From NCBI GenBank assembly GCA_016200265.1, contig JACQFE010000041.1, positions 55,711-119,710 on the forward strand: DNA of 64,000 bases. Reading direction: 5' to 3'. Below the pieces are notes generated by a model. That model made no database searches. It worked only from the letters and a program-made list of their open reading frames with translations, and was not told the origin of the DNA. Both the position numbers and the translations under genes were made by a program. This document shows, one piece after another, positions 9,648 through 17,537 of this stretch; the stretch's first letter is position 1; every line of letters begins with the position of its first letter. The DNA comes from Planctomycetota bacterium. GTDB lineage: Bacteria > Planctomycetota > Phycisphaerae > UBA1845.

Positions 9648-10340
9648 TCAAGTGGAAGAGCCGAACAAAGCATAATTGTAGAACCGCCACGTCGTTTCAT
9701 AGGGCAATCCGAGTGAGTGTATGGTCGCATCCGTTATGTTCATAAATATAGACATTCCCTGCTTCGAACTCATCACGAAGTATATGATGAACAATCCGGT
9801 CCAGCCGAGTCGATGCGCCTTCAGTCGATTTTCATAAGAAAGATAAGGCTCGATGATTCCAAAACCATCCAGCGGCGGTATGGGAATCAAATTGAACAAG
9901 ACCGACCACAATTCAAGCACGCACATTGCACCGAGCAAGATAGCCCATTTCGGCGGCTCTTCGTTCATCGGATCAACCAGGCCCGTGTGGGGATGAACAA
10001 GAAAGGCGAGCGAAAGAAACAGCAGAAAATTCGACAACGGTCCGGCCAATGAAACTGCCGCTCCCCAATGCTTGTTCCGCAACAAACTCCGATCAATGTA
10101 CACCGCCCCACCCGGCAGCGGCAAACCGCCCATCGCGAGAAACAAGACCGGAATCAATATGGACGTGACCGGATGTATATAGGAAAAAATATCAAATCGA
10201 AGGTATCCCTTTGCCTTCACGCTTTCGTCACCACCCCAATACGCAACCAGCGCGTGGGCGAATTCGTGGATGCAGACTGAAAATATCCAGCAGATGAGCA
10301 CGGCCCCGAAAAGCGGTGTGAAATTCGCAACAGCAAGCAT
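9648..10340 (-). CDS. M50 (site-2 protease) family membrane metalloprotease
   Basis: Site-2-protease relatives cleave within membranes using zinc. The 230-residue protein has the zinc-binding HEFAH at residues 25-29 inside a hydrophobic segment, and the third ligand region NLIPIPPLDGFG at about residues 148-159, the pattern of short M50B proteins. Five or so further hydrophobic segments are visible. There is no PDZ domain and the length suits the compact subgroup (about 200-230 residues). It is convergent with nadB across 27 bp. Substrate is not predictable. Family assignment is firm. Confidence 0.88.
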   Translation of the reverse strand: MLAVANFTPLFGAVLICWIFSVCIHEFAHALVAYWGGDESVKAKGYLRFDIFSYIHPVTSILIPVLFLAMGGLPLPGGAVYIDRSLLRNKHWGAAVSLAGPLSNFLLFLSLAFLVHPHTGLVDPMNEEPPKWAILLGAMCVLELWSVLFNLIPIPPLDGFGIIEPYLSYENRLKAHRLGWTGLFIIYFVMSSKQGMSIFMNITDATIHSLGLPYETTWRFYNYALFGSST

Positions 10341-10497
10341 AACCGAGCGGGTTATATCGGCGCGCGCCGTTCGCGTCGAATAATGCAGATCGCTGCCAAG
10401 AAGCTACTATCAACCTGCGTCATTCTGAAGTCGCCAATGGCGACAGAAGAATCTGGGATCGCCTGGTGGAGGTCACTTTCGGAATCGGCTTGTTTCA

Positions 10498-10677
10498 CTA
10501 CCAGCCGGATAGGTAAAAGAACCACGACGGCAGAATGCGACAGAACTGGAATCCGATGCGGCCAATCCAATTCGTGGCCTGTCCTTCGAGATAGTCGCGT
10601 TGACCAGGAACTGGTTGATGATAGGCTGATTGATACTCCGCATCTTGCGGGTCGATCGAATCATTGTCCGGCGGCAT
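10498..10677 (-). CDS. possible small protein of 59 residues
   Basis: The minus-strand frame from ATG 10677 encodes MPPDNDSIDPQDAEYQSAYH, then a charged middle, then a hydrophobic and aromatic C-terminus (FCRILPSWFFYLSGW). Its acidic, Asn/Gln/Tyr-rich composition differs from the Arg/Ser/Pro-rich look of shadow frames nearby. An ATG at 10695 would add six residues and would overlap the ATG of the divergent gene at 10694. No family recognised and no clear Shine-Dalgarno. The rest of the 10341-10693 interval contains nothing else I can support. Confidence 0.35.
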   Translation of the reverse strand: MPPDNDSIDPQDAEYQSAYHQPVPGQRDYLEGQATNWIGRIGFQFCRILPSWFFYLSGW

Positions 10678-10693
10678 TCGGGGGCGCGGATTC

Positions 10694-11176
10694 ATGGGGC
10701 TTCTCACTACCGACATGAAGCGAGTCGTCGAGGAGCAACGCCTTGGCTTTGTCGCGACGGTCTGCCCAGACGGTACTCCGAATCTCTCTCCCAAGGGCAC
10801 CACTCGCGTCTGGGACGATGACCACCTCGTCTTCGCCAACATCCGGTCGCCGGGCACTCTCGCAAACCTCCGACAGAATGCCAGCGTGGAGGTGAACGTC
10901 GTCGATCCGTTCCTCCGAATGGGCTACCGCTTCAAGGGCGTCGCCGTCGTTCTCGAATCCGGAGATCTCTACGACAAGGCGATCGCCTTCTACAAGGAAC
11001 GTGGTGCCCGGGTGAGCGTCCTCCGCGAGGTCGTCTTGGTGCGAATTCAAAGCGCTTACCCGATCGATTCTCCGGCCTACGATTTCGGCCTCACCGAAGA
11101 CGAAGTTTGCGCTAGGTGGGAGTGCTACTACCAATCACTACGCGCCGGGAGGACCACTTCACCTACAGGCGAGTAA
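10694..11176 (+). CDS. pyridoxamine 5'-phosphate oxidase-fold flavoprotein
   Basis: This 160-residue protein has the split-barrel fold of the PPOX family, which binds FMN or F420. The opening LTTDMKRVVEEQRLGFVATV, the strand pattern PDGTPNLSPKGTTRVWDDDHLVFANI and the S-x-G-T-L-A-N-L-R-Q-N-x-x-V-E-V-N-V segment are characteristic. It is shorter than true PdxH (about 215 residues) and lacks its C-terminal pyridoxal-phosphate motif, so vitamin B6 synthesis is unlikely; general flavin-dependent reduction is more probable. ATG 10694 is preferred over a TTG at 10664 and has a G-rich stretch upstream. The next gene, a methyltransferase, begins 31 bp after the stop in the same direction. Confidence 0.8.
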   Translation: MGLLTTDMKRVVEEQRLGFVATVCPDGTPNLSPKGTTRVWDDDHLVFANIRSPGTLANLRQNASVEVNVVDPFLRMGYRFKGVAVVLESGDLYDKAIAFYKERGARVSVLREVVLVRIQSAYPIDSPAYDFGLTEDEVCARWECYYQSLRAGRTTSPTGE

Positions 11177-11207
11177 CTTCGGAGGGAGCTGACATCAAGA
11201 GGCAACC

Positions 11208-11798
11208 GTGGACGATTCGCTCGAAACCTTGAAGGCTGAGCTTGAGCGCTTCGGCGAGGCAAACGATGCCGCGACGAACGAGCGCCATCGTCGCATGCTC
11301 AACATCACCCGCGACACCGGCGAATTCTTGGCTGTGCTCGTGCGCGCGACCGCGGCGAGGCGGGTGCTGGAGATCGGCACGTCGAACGGTTACTCGACTC
11401 TCTGGCTTGCCGACGCTGCAAGGGGGATCGGCGGCTCAGTCACTACAGTGGAGTTCGCTGAATACAAGATCTCGCTTGCCTCGGCTAACTTCGCGCGCTC
11501 TGGGCTTGTGCCATTCATCACACTGGTTCACGACGATGCGGGTCGTCACTTGCAGCGAAGTGATCCGGGTGCATACGACTTGATCTTCCTCGATTCCGAG
11601 CGTCCGGAGTATCCCGGCTGGTGGCCTCATTTGCGTCGCGTTTTGCGCTCGGGAGGCTTGTTGATCGTGGATAACGCGACGTCCCACATGAAACAGATGG
11701 CTCCTTTCGTCGCACTAGTGACGGCTGATCCCGAGTTTGCAACCTGCCTCGTCCCAGTGGGCAATGGCGAGTTTCTTGCCGTAATGACATCTTCGTGA
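11208..11798 (+). CDS. SAM-dependent O-methyltransferase (class I, family 3)
   Basis: The 196-residue protein matches the O-methyltransferase family 3 (catechol/caffeoyl-CoA type). It shows the SAM-binding motif I VLEIGTSNGYSTLWLA at about residues 49-64, acidic loop TTVEFAEYK, and LIFLDSERPEYPGWW at about 125-139, followed by the GGLLIVDNA motif that carries metal-binding residues. The start is GTG 11208 with AAGAGG upstream. It directly follows the PPOX-fold gene, so the two may be co-transcribed. Substrate cannot be predicted; small phenolic compounds are usual for the family. Confidence 0.85.
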   Translation: MDDSLETLKAELERFGEANDAATNERHRRMLNITRDTGEFLAVLVRATAARRVLEIGTSNGYSTLWLADAARGIGGSVTTVEFAEYKISLASANFARSGLVPFITLVHDDAGRHLQRSDPGAYDLIFLDSERPEYPGWWPHLRRVLRSGGLLIVDNATSHMKQMAPFVALVTADPEFATCLVPVGNGEFLAVMTSS

Positions 11799-12097
11799 GT
11801 CGGTTGCTCTTGACGAGCCTGTGTAGCAGACGCGCCGAGAGCGGCACCGCTGCCGAAGAGAAGCGATGGAGGCTCCCTACCGACTCTTGGAAATGCCTAG
11901 GAAACCATCGATTATGAACCGATCGGTGATTCTCAATCAACTAGGCGTTTGACCGGCGCGACTCGCCGCGGCATGACATCGGCGTGGGTGTGCGGAAAGG
12001 ACTGCGGTTGATGCGTTGACCTCATGTGGTCACAAGCATCAACACGTTTCCGTGACGCGCCCATTCAGATAGGGCTAACGGGGCGCGATTATAAGCG
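11799..12097. other. intergenic region with an interrupted hairpin
   Basis: No gene is supported here. A stem is visible at 12010-12040: GATGC and TGACC on the left, GGTCA and GCATC on the right, with a small internal loop and a TCATGT apical loop. There is no T-run, so it is not a standard terminator; it could still act as a shared 3' structure for the methyltransferase gene and the converging PEP-CTERM gene. Confidence 0.4.
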
Positions 12098-12952
12098 TTA
12101 CGAATACGTTCGCTTGCGGCATGCGATGTACGTAAAGGCCATTCCACCTACCGCTAGAAATACAACGGTCGCCGGCTCCGGTACAAATGTCAATCCGGAG
12201 AAGCCTGCTCCCTTGATCTGATTTTCAAACGAACCGATCAAGAATTGCTCACCCGTGAATGGATCGAATCGATAAAGTTCATTGGAACCCGGCGCTGGGT
12301 CAATCGCGCCTGGCCCGCCGGTCACGAAATACGCGCTCGTCGCGTTCATGGCCATGCCGCCGACGCCGCCAATATTCGCCAGCGTAGCGGCGATAGGCGT
12401 CAACGCAGCCGTCGTCGGATTGATGGCGTAAAGTTCATTGTCCGTGCTGTCCAACCCAACCAGCATTCCGTCATTCCGCCATCCGAGTCCCGCAAAATCA
12501 TGGCGACCATCGAAACTCTGAACGGGCGTCGCGTGTCCGGTCGTCAGATCAAGCGTGAGAAGCACCGGGACGGTGACGCCGCCATTCACTGCATACGCGG
12601 CGCCCTTGGAAGAAAACGCCAGGCCGCCTTCAAACAAAAATGCGACGTCGAGCGGCCCGACCAATTGGCTGGACACTGAATCTAGAGATGATGGAATTGA
12701 AAAGCGATAAAGCGTCGGTGAGCTGCCGGTGGTGAATCCATAATACGAACCGTCACGGGAATTGAATTCGAGTGAGCCGAGTCCGGTGATGCCGGGATTG
12801 CCAATCAAATGAAGAGATGCGTCGGTTGTGGAAATGGAATAAAAGTTACCTGTATCCTCTTCGACTCCGATAAGCTGCGCAAGACTCGCCTTTGTCGAGA
12901 CAGTTAAACAACAGATCAAACATAGACGGACACAAATCTTAAACCGTCGCAT
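12098..12952 (-). CDS. PEP-CTERM sorted secreted protein
   Basis: The 284-residue protein has an N-terminal signal peptide (about 1-26, ending around STKASLAQ), a beta-rich middle with repeated YxF/LYRF-type strands that resembles a short beta-propeller-like repeat domain (for example NELYAINPTTAALTPI and NELYRFDPFTG), and a typical C-terminal PEP-CTERM tail: VPEPATVVF, a hydrophobic helix, and a basic end CRKRTYS. PEP-CTERM proteins are processed by exosortase and usually belong to the matrix or exopolysaccharide-associated surface proteome. No exosortase is in this window. Start ATG at 12952. Function of the propeller-like part is unknown. Confidence 0.88.
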   Translation of the reverse strand: MRRFKICVRLCLICCLTVSTKASLAQLIGVEEDTGNFYSISTTDASLHLIGNPGITGLGSLEFNSRDGSYYGFTTGSSPTLYRFSIPSSLDSVSSQLVGPLDVAFLFEGGLAFSSKGAAYAVNGGVTVPVLLTLDLTTGHATPVQSFDGRHDFAGLGWRNDGMLVGLDSTDNELYAINPTTAALTPIAATLANIGGVGGMAMNATSAYFVTGGPGAIDPAPGSNELYRFDPFTGEQFLIGSFENQIKGAGFSGLTFVPEPATVVFLAVGGMAFTYIACRKRTYS

Positions 12953-13339
12953 AGCCGAACGCTTCCCCTCAATGAATCCTTGGCGTAAACGCGCGCAAAA
13001 TCCAACTCCCCGCCCGAGATTCTTTCTTGTACGAGTTCGCCATGCACAAAGTCAACCATAAAAACCGCCACGGTGCATCGCATCGCGAATTGCTTGTTGT
13101 TATCGGGCCGACCAATTGAAGTCGCACATGGACGCCAAACCTTGGTTTTGATGAGTTTGCGGTCATACGAAATGCGATCCATTTTGCATTTTCTGGCTTT
13201 TTTACGGGCGTTGATCGTCAAGATGCGTGGCTTCTTCCTAGGTTTGTACGAGCATCAATTCCGGCAAATCATACGCAATCCTTTATTTTCGCTTGTAATC
13301 CCTATCAAACACCGGCTATGAAATAATGTGGGGGGTTGT
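12953..13339. other. AT-rich intergenic region, no gene seen
   Basis: Short frames on both strands here lack ribosome binding sites and family features. The stretch should carry the promoter of the PEP-CTERM gene on the minus strand and of the structured leader and collagen-like gene on the plus strand; no confident -35/-10 pair was picked. Confidence 0.4.
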
Positions 13340-13486
13340 AGGGTTCGGTCGTTTCATAGGGAGTGCGCGCCCGTGATTTGCATGGGCGGAGCTTTCGTCA
13401 TTGACGAATCGAGGACGTGAGGTCAACAGCGTACCAGGCGCTGACGAATTCGTTGGCCGATGACTCACACCGCCGGAACCGAACCT
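13340..13486 (+). ncRNA. candidate structured RNA leader (novel)
   Basis: The segment folds by inspection into a closed multi-branch structure. P1 joins AGGGTTCGGT (13340-13349) with ACCGAACCT (13478-13486), one G bulged. Inside are P2 GCCCGTG/CATGGGC (13369-13375 with 13381-13387), P3 TTCGTC/GACGAA (13394-13399 with 13403-13408), and P4 GTGAGGTCA/TGACTCAC (13417-13425 with 13461-13468, one bulge) enclosing P5 CAGCG/CGCTG (13427-13431 with 13439-13443). It lies on the plus strand 114 bases upstream of the collagen-like gene. I do not recognise it as a known riboswitch class. The strand is inferred from the downstream gene. Confidence 0.5.
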
Positions 13487-13511
13487 GCACGAACCCGCGC
13501 GTGGAAAGGTC

Positions 13512-13559
13512 CCTACGCTTGGGCGTAGGAATTCACCTTCGTCCCCGTCAGAGAGGGAC
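13512..13559 (+). promoter_or_regulatory. two tandem hairpins before the collagen-like gene
   Basis: The first hairpin is CCTACGC (13512-13518), loop TTGG, GCGTAGG (13523-13529), a perfect 7-bp stem. The second is GTCCC (13541-13545) with GGGAC (13555-13559). No T-run follows either, so they are more likely leader structures than terminators. The gene's GGGAG ribosome binding site lies about 30 bases further on. Confidence 0.45.
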
Positions 13560-13599
13560 TTGCGCGCAAGAAATTGCCGGTTAGGGCGGGAGCAATTCT

Positions 13600-14688
13600 A
13601 TGAAGATGCGACATCGGATCACGTTGCGCGCCGTTTCTCTTGTGGTTGTAAGCGGATTGGGGCTGAACGCCGTGGGATGCGGCGCGGCTGGTTTCCTTGG
13701 GCTACAAGATTATCAGCGCGATTTGCTATTCGGCGGCCTGATGTTCTTCGCATTGAGCCACCGAATTGACGTGCTCACCGGCGAAATCAGTGACCTGCAG
13801 TACCAAATCAACAACGAACAGCCGCCGGGCGAGCCGCTGCCAGGAGCAGAAGGTCCGCAAGGCCCACAAGGGGAAACCGGCCCGCAGGGACCGGCAGGAG
13901 CGACGGGTCCTCAAGGTCCGGTCGGTCCAAAGGGTCCAAAGGGTGATACCGGCGCACAGGGACCGACTGGTCCAGTTGGAGCTACAGGCGTCACTGGAGC
14001 AACCGGTCCACAAGGACCAATGGGGCCTCAGGGACCGGCAGGGACAGACAATACTGGTGGAATTGATGAGTTCGTGGACGACTTCTTCACTTATGCGGAT
14101 CACGTGCCGGGTTCACTACCGGTCAACATCGTTGCCATCAAAGAACCCGCGCTTGGCGATCCGAATGGCCAGACCGGAGATGCCGGTGCAATCGCCTATC
14201 GTGTTGAGATTCCTCAAACCTACAAGGCAGGCCAGGAAGTCACGATGCGCATGCTTTTCTACAGGGCTGGCACGCCGCGAGTCGGTGATTGCCTTGTGTT
14301 CATGCTGGATGCGCTTCGATTGGTGGATGGTCAGAGCCCCGCAACCTACGGCGTTCGCCAATGGGTGCGAATCGATCAGGTCGCGGAAGCAAGAGAGCGC
14401 ACACTGGCCAGTGACCTGCTTGGCGGCACGCCAACCAGCATTTTCATCGTTCTCGAGCTCCCGATGAATTCGCCGCAAGGCCTAAACATGCCGAACGATC
14501 TTGCACCGGGGCAAATGTTGGCATTTGAAGTGGATACGGCCACCAAGCCCGACCTCAGCGCGTGGGACGACGGCGCTCGGTACGAACTTCTCGGCGTGGA
14601 ATTCTACGGATCCGATGGAAATGTGTTGAAAGGCGTTACGCTCTTTGATTCCGCCGACGCCATAACTTGCGGCCCTATAGGAGGATGA
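13600..14688 (+). CDS. collagen-like secreted protein
   Basis: The 362-residue protein has a signal peptide with a possible lipobox ending AVGC at Cys27, a hydrophobic and helical segment at about 35-70, then 23 uninterrupted Gly-X-Y triplets at about residues 82-150 rich in GPQ, GPA, GPK and GAT. After it comes a 210-residue globular region (about 155-362) with no recognised family. Gly-X-Y tracts in bacteria can form collagen triple helices in surface or stalk proteins, which would make this protein a trimer with a C-terminal head. The ATG has GGGAG upstream. The long structured leader before it suggests post-transcriptional control. The lipobox is weak because it lacks Leu at -3, so anchoring could instead be by the hydrophobic segment. 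Confidence 0.85.
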   Translation: MKMRHRITLRAVSLVVVSGLGLNAVGCGAAGFLGLQDYQRDLLFGGLMFFALSHRIDVLTGEISDLQYQINNEQPPGEPLPGAEGPQGPQGETGPQGPAGATGPQGPVGPKGPKGDTGAQGPTGPVGATGVTGATGPQGPMGPQGPAGTDNTGGIDEFVDDFFTYADHVPGSLPVNIVAIKEPALGDPNGQTGDAGAIAYRVEIPQTYKAGQEVTMRMLFYRAGTPRVGDCLVFMLDALRLVDGQSPATYGVRQWVRIDQVAEARERTLASDLLGGTPTSIFIVLELPMNSPQGLNMPNDLAPGQMLAFEVDTATKPDLSAWDDGARYELLGVEFYGSDGNVLKGVTLFDSADAITCGPIGG

Positions 14689-14831
14689 GACAGGCAGCCG
14701 GACAAAAGCGGAGCTATTCTAGCAGATTACTTCCGGCAGACGATACAATTTCCTGGCGATTTTTTGTTTCGCTAAGATTTTGATCGAAAAGAAATTGGAT
14801 TTTCCCACGACAAAAAAACAAAAGAAAAGTT

Positions 14832-14858
14832 TCTTGCGACATCGGATCGAGGTATAAT
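14832..14858 (+). promoter_or_regulatory. promoter of the 6S-like RNA
   Basis: A perfect TATAAT is at 14853-14858. The best -35 candidate is the weak TTCTTG-like sequence near 14831-14836, 16 bases upstream. Transcription would begin near 14865. The region before it, 14689-14830, holds no gene I can support. Confidence 0.6.
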
Positions 14859-14864
14859 GAGTCT

Positions 14865-15066
14865 GTCTGGTTGGTGCTGCTTCTGAGTGCGACAAGGAGC
14901 GGTTATTGGCTGAACCGATGTAGGAACCTCGGGAGATTCGCGGACTGCGCGAAACGACGTACCGACCCTTTGAGGTTGGCGGTCCGAGCGCCAGTGAATC
15001 ACCCACCTTAACGAAGGGTTCCGTCCAAGAGCTCCTACCGGCTGCGGCGGTTGCACTGAACGGACG
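14865..15066 (+). ncRNA. ssrS: probable 6S RNA
   Basis: 6S RNA binds sigma-70 RNA polymerase by imitating an open promoter. This roughly 200-base transcript lies between a TATAAT promoter and a strong terminator. The block CACCCACCTTAACGAAGGGT, followed about 23 bases later by GGCTGCGGCGG, closely parallels E. coli 6S (CACCTTGAACCAAGGGTTC then CCTGCGGCGGC), and GCGGTTATTGGC parallels alphaproteobacterial 6S RNAs. Stems fit: GTCTG/CGGAC near the ends, AGTGC/GCACT, and GGAGC/GCTCC flanking a large central region. Exact ends are inferred. Comparison was from memory, not a covariance search. Confidence 0.7.
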
Positions 15067-15069
15067 CGC

Positions 15070-15100
15070 AGGGTCTGCGTCTTCACGCAGGCCCTTTTTT
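15070..15100 (+). terminator. rho-independent terminator of the 6S-like RNA
   Basis: AGGGTCTGCGT (15070-15080), loop CTTC, ACGCAGGCCCT (15085-15095), followed by a run of six T residues. The stem has about ten pairs and is a textbook intrinsic terminator. Confidence 0.88.
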
Positions 15101-15120
15101 ATCGCCGCACGATCCTGCGG

Positions 15121-15126
15121 TATACT
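15121..15126 (+). promoter_or_regulatory. possible -10 box of the GlmU-like gene
   Basis: TATACT lies only 10 bases before the ATG at 15136, so transcription would start within a few bases of the start codon, giving an almost leaderless message. No good -35 is seen; the gene could instead be read through from upstream. Confidence 0.4.
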
Positions 15127-15135
15127 CCATCCGCA

Positions 15136-16374
15136 ATGCGAAGAATAGTCTTATTCGAAGATGAAGGCTTTGCAAATTTCCTGCCGCTCACGGCATGGCG
15201 CACCATCTTTGAATTGCAGGTTGGCCGCAAAATCATGCTCGACCGCATCGCTCAGCGGCTCAACACGCCGATTTCCGGCGTTTGGGTGCGTGACTGGATG
15301 CGCCAGATCGCTTCGCAGCGTTGTTCCGTGCCCGCGAACGAGTCTCTCGATGGAGAGACTGTTTTGGTCAATGGGCGATGGCTTTTCGACGATAAAACTG
15401 AGTTTGTAAAATCGCCCGCAGTCGGAACCTGTGCGAGCGGCGACATCGCCTACATCGCATGTGATGCAGCTCTCGCGCGCCGCATTTCAACAGCTGACTT
15501 GTTGGACGGCATACGTTGCGGGAAGTTGCTCTGCGGCGTGCCGCGCACTTCGGTGTCAGGACATCTTATCACTTATCCGTGGGATTTAATCGGTGATCTT
15601 TCGGGAATTCTTCGCGCCGACTGGACCAGCGAGGACGCGACCATTCAATCGGAACTCCAGCCTGGTTCGATTGTTGAAAATCGAGGATCTGTTCACATCG
15701 GCACGGGCGTACAAATTCATCGAACTGCGGTAATTGACGCATCGGAAGGCCCGATTTACATCGGCGATCACGCTCGCGTCGGTCCTTATGCCGTCCTCGA
15801 AGGGCCGCTCTATCTCGGTGCAGGAACGCGTGTGAATCCGCACGCCTGGCTGCACGGCGCCAATGCGATCGGGCCAATGTGCAAAGTGGGCGGCGAGATT
15901 ACCGGCAGCGTCATTTATGGCTACACCAACAAACAGCACGAGGGCTTTCTCGGTCATGCTTTCGTAGGAAGCTGGGTGAACATCGGCGCGAGCTCCGTCA
16001 ATTCCAATCTGACGAATCCGTATTCAAACGTCAAAGTTCCAATCAATGGGCGTGAAGTGGACAGCAAACAGCTATTCTTCGGCGCGGTGATCGGCGACCA
16101 TGCGAAGCTGGGCATCAATACTAGCCTGCCAACCGGCGCGGTCATCGGCTTCGGGGCAAGCATCGCCGGCGTCGGCGCGATTCCGAAATTCGTTCCTTCC
16201 TTCGCATGGATCACCAATGGGGAATTGCGGGCCGGAGATTATCTTCGCGCGATGGATACGGCCTCCATCGTCATGTCGCGCCGAAATGTCGAACTCACCG
16301 ATGAAGAAGTCGCGCTCTTCCACGACCTGCCCCAGCGCCTCGCGGCCATTGAGCGTGCTTCTAATTCCGCATAA
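15136..16374 (+). CDS. GlmU-like sugar-phosphate nucleotidyl/acetyltransferase
   Basis: The protein (412 residues) belongs to the alternative GlmU-like group (TIGR03991 type) found in Bacteroidota and Planctomycetota, proposed to make UDP-N-acetylglucosamine. The N-terminus IVLFEDEGFANFLPLTAWRT with E-L-Q-V-G-R is the group's signature in place of the classical nucleotidyltransferase loop. From about residue 175 a left-handed beta-helix of hexapeptide repeats is visible (IHRTAVIDASEGPIYIGDHA, VGPYAVLEGPLYLGAGTRVN), the acyltransferase fold. Late residues include GHAFVGSWVNIGASSVNSNL, typical for this set. The substrate could be another hexosamine phosphate. It starts 35 bp after the terminator and appears as a single gene. 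Confidence 0.8.
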   Translation: MRRIVLFEDEGFANFLPLTAWRTIFELQVGRKIMLDRIAQRLNTPISGVWVRDWMRQIASQRCSVPANESLDGETVLVNGRWLFDDKTEFVKSPAVGTCASGDIAYIACDAALARRISTADLLDGIRCGKLLCGVPRTSVSGHLITYPWDLIGDLSGILRADWTSEDATIQSELQPGSIVENRGSVHIGTGVQIHRTAVIDASEGPIYIGDHARVGPYAVLEGPLYLGAGTRVNPHAWLHGANAIGPMCKVGGEITGSVIYGYTNKQHEGFLGHAFVGSWVNIGASSVNSNLTNPYSNVKVPINGREVDSKQLFFGAVIGDHAKLGINTSLPTGAVIGFGASIAGVGAIPKFVPSFAWITNGELRAGDYLRAMDTASIVMSRRNVELTDEEVALFHDLPQRLAAIERASNSA

Positions 16375-16447
16375 GAACGTCATAATATCTTCGGCTCCGG
16401 GCATGAAATCTGAACCCGGATTCTGGCTGGCCTCGAGACCAATTGAC

Positions 16448-16978
16448 ATGGGTTTGCACGGGAAAACATCGAAAAAAAGCCAATGCATCACTTGGGCAAC
16501 TATCTGTTGCCTTTGCTGGACAAGCGCGGGCTGTATTGGCGATGCCTTTATTACAAGGTGGCAAACAGTCCGAGTACGCGTGTCTGATGTCAAGTCAGGA
16601 GAAAGTATCAGCGGTGCCTCCTTGGAATTCGCGCGTGCATCCAAGGCTGCAGAATTGCCGAATAAAGCAGATGCGAGCCGCAAGCTCTACTGGCACAAGC
16701 CTACCTTCACCGACAATGATGGAGGAGCATCCATAGACACTGAGAATAATATGATTGTTGGAGGCCCGTTTCCCTTATGCCTAATTCCAACAATTGTTGC
16801 GGAAATCAGGCTCCATCGTGATTGGGTCACAGGAGACGCTTTCGCCTTTAGAATCAAGAACGAACGAGGAGAGGAAACGATAGACGCGCAACCCAATGTT
16901 GGCGAGCACACAGATGGTAAGTCTTACCGTCTTACATTCTTGGAAATAAGCAAGCCTCACCTGCACAAAGGCAAGTGA
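16448..16978 (+). CDS. predicted lipoprotein, unknown function
   Basis: The 176-residue protein starts MGLHGKTSKK and has a hydrophobic segment ending in a lipobox-like WTSAGC at about residue 29, so it is probably a lipoprotein. The mature part begins with a beta-strand pattern VRVRVSDVKSGESISGASLE, which looks like a carboxypeptidase-regulatory or transthyretin-like fold, and goes on to about 145 further mixed residues with no known domain. The open frame runs back to 16100, but that part overlaps the end of the GlmU-like gene in another frame. An ATG at 16403 is an alternative start. Codon pattern is slightly more AT-rich than in its neighbours. It is convergent with the DinB gene. Confidence 0.6.
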   Translation: MGLHGKTSKKSQCITWATICCLCWTSAGCIGDAFITRWQTVRVRVSDVKSGESISGASLEFARASKAAELPNKADASRKLYWHKPTFTDNDGGASIDTENNMIVGGPFPLCLIPTIVAEIRLHRDWVTGDAFAFRIKNERGEETIDAQPNVGEHTDGKSYRLTFLEISKPHLHKGK

Positions 16979-17003
16979 TACGACCCCGTTCTTCGACACA
17001 CGA

Positions 17004-17537
17004 TTACTTTATCGCCGCCAGATATCGTGTGATCTGGTCGATGTGCGAGAGGTCATGCCCGGCGTTCATTTTCAGCATGGTTCCGAGCGATTCGGGCCCT
17101 CGTTCATTGTGCTTGCCGACGCGTTTCAGTTGAGCTTCGCGCATGTATTTCCATAGGAAAAGATTGTATTGACGAAGATGCCGAAACATTTCCACCAGCT
17201 CCGCGGGGGTGCGCTCATTGTGATACTGACCGCTCACCCAAAGATCCTGATCCATCCCCAGAATCGTCGGCTCGTCTTCGCAAAGAATCAGCCTCATGCG
17301 GTAACCATACACCCATTCCGAGTCGGACAAGTGGCCGATAATTTCATTCGGCGTCCATTTTCCGGGGAAAGGACGCGTTTTCATCCGATCCGATGAGTTT
17401 TCGCGAACAATCTTCGCCAAAACGTCGGCGGTCTCCGCCATCACCGTCAACGGATCGCGCGAGCCGAGCAAGTTTGCAAGTTTTTGCTGATAGGCCGACG
17501 TGTTCCCTCGCTCGATCGTTGTCGCAGGCGCGTTCAT
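17004..17537 (-). CDS. DinB-like four-helix metalloprotein
   Basis: The 177-residue protein belongs to the DinB/YfiT superfamily: four-helix bundles, often with a three-histidine metal site, found in thiol transferases and stress proteins. The pattern is visible as KWTPNEIIGHLSDSEWVYG (first helix pair with a His) and the C-terminal NAGHDLSHIDQITRYLAA (further His residues). Its ATG overlaps the stop of the upstream AI-2E-type gene by 4 bases, showing an operon. The family has many uncharacterised members, so no reaction is assigned. A thiol-dependent role is possible. Confidence 0.8.
   Translation of the reverse strand: MNAPATTIERGNTSAYQQKLANLLGSRDPLTVMAETADVLAKIVRENSSDRMKTRPFPGKWTPNEIIGHLSDSEWVYGYRMRLILCEDEPTILGMDQDLWVSGQYHNERTPAELVEMFRHLRQYNLFLWKYMREAQLKRVGKHNERGPESLGTMLKMNAGHDLSHIDQITRYLAAIK

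Noticed and set aside
10661..11134. Minus-strand frame opposite the PPOX gene
   Set aside because: The plus-strand protein has clear family motifs; the antisense one does not.
16100..16447. Long upstream part of the lipoprotein frame at 16448
   Set aside because: It overlaps the GlmU-like gene in another frame and is Arg/Ser/Pro-rich; a signal peptide with lipobox begins only at 16448.
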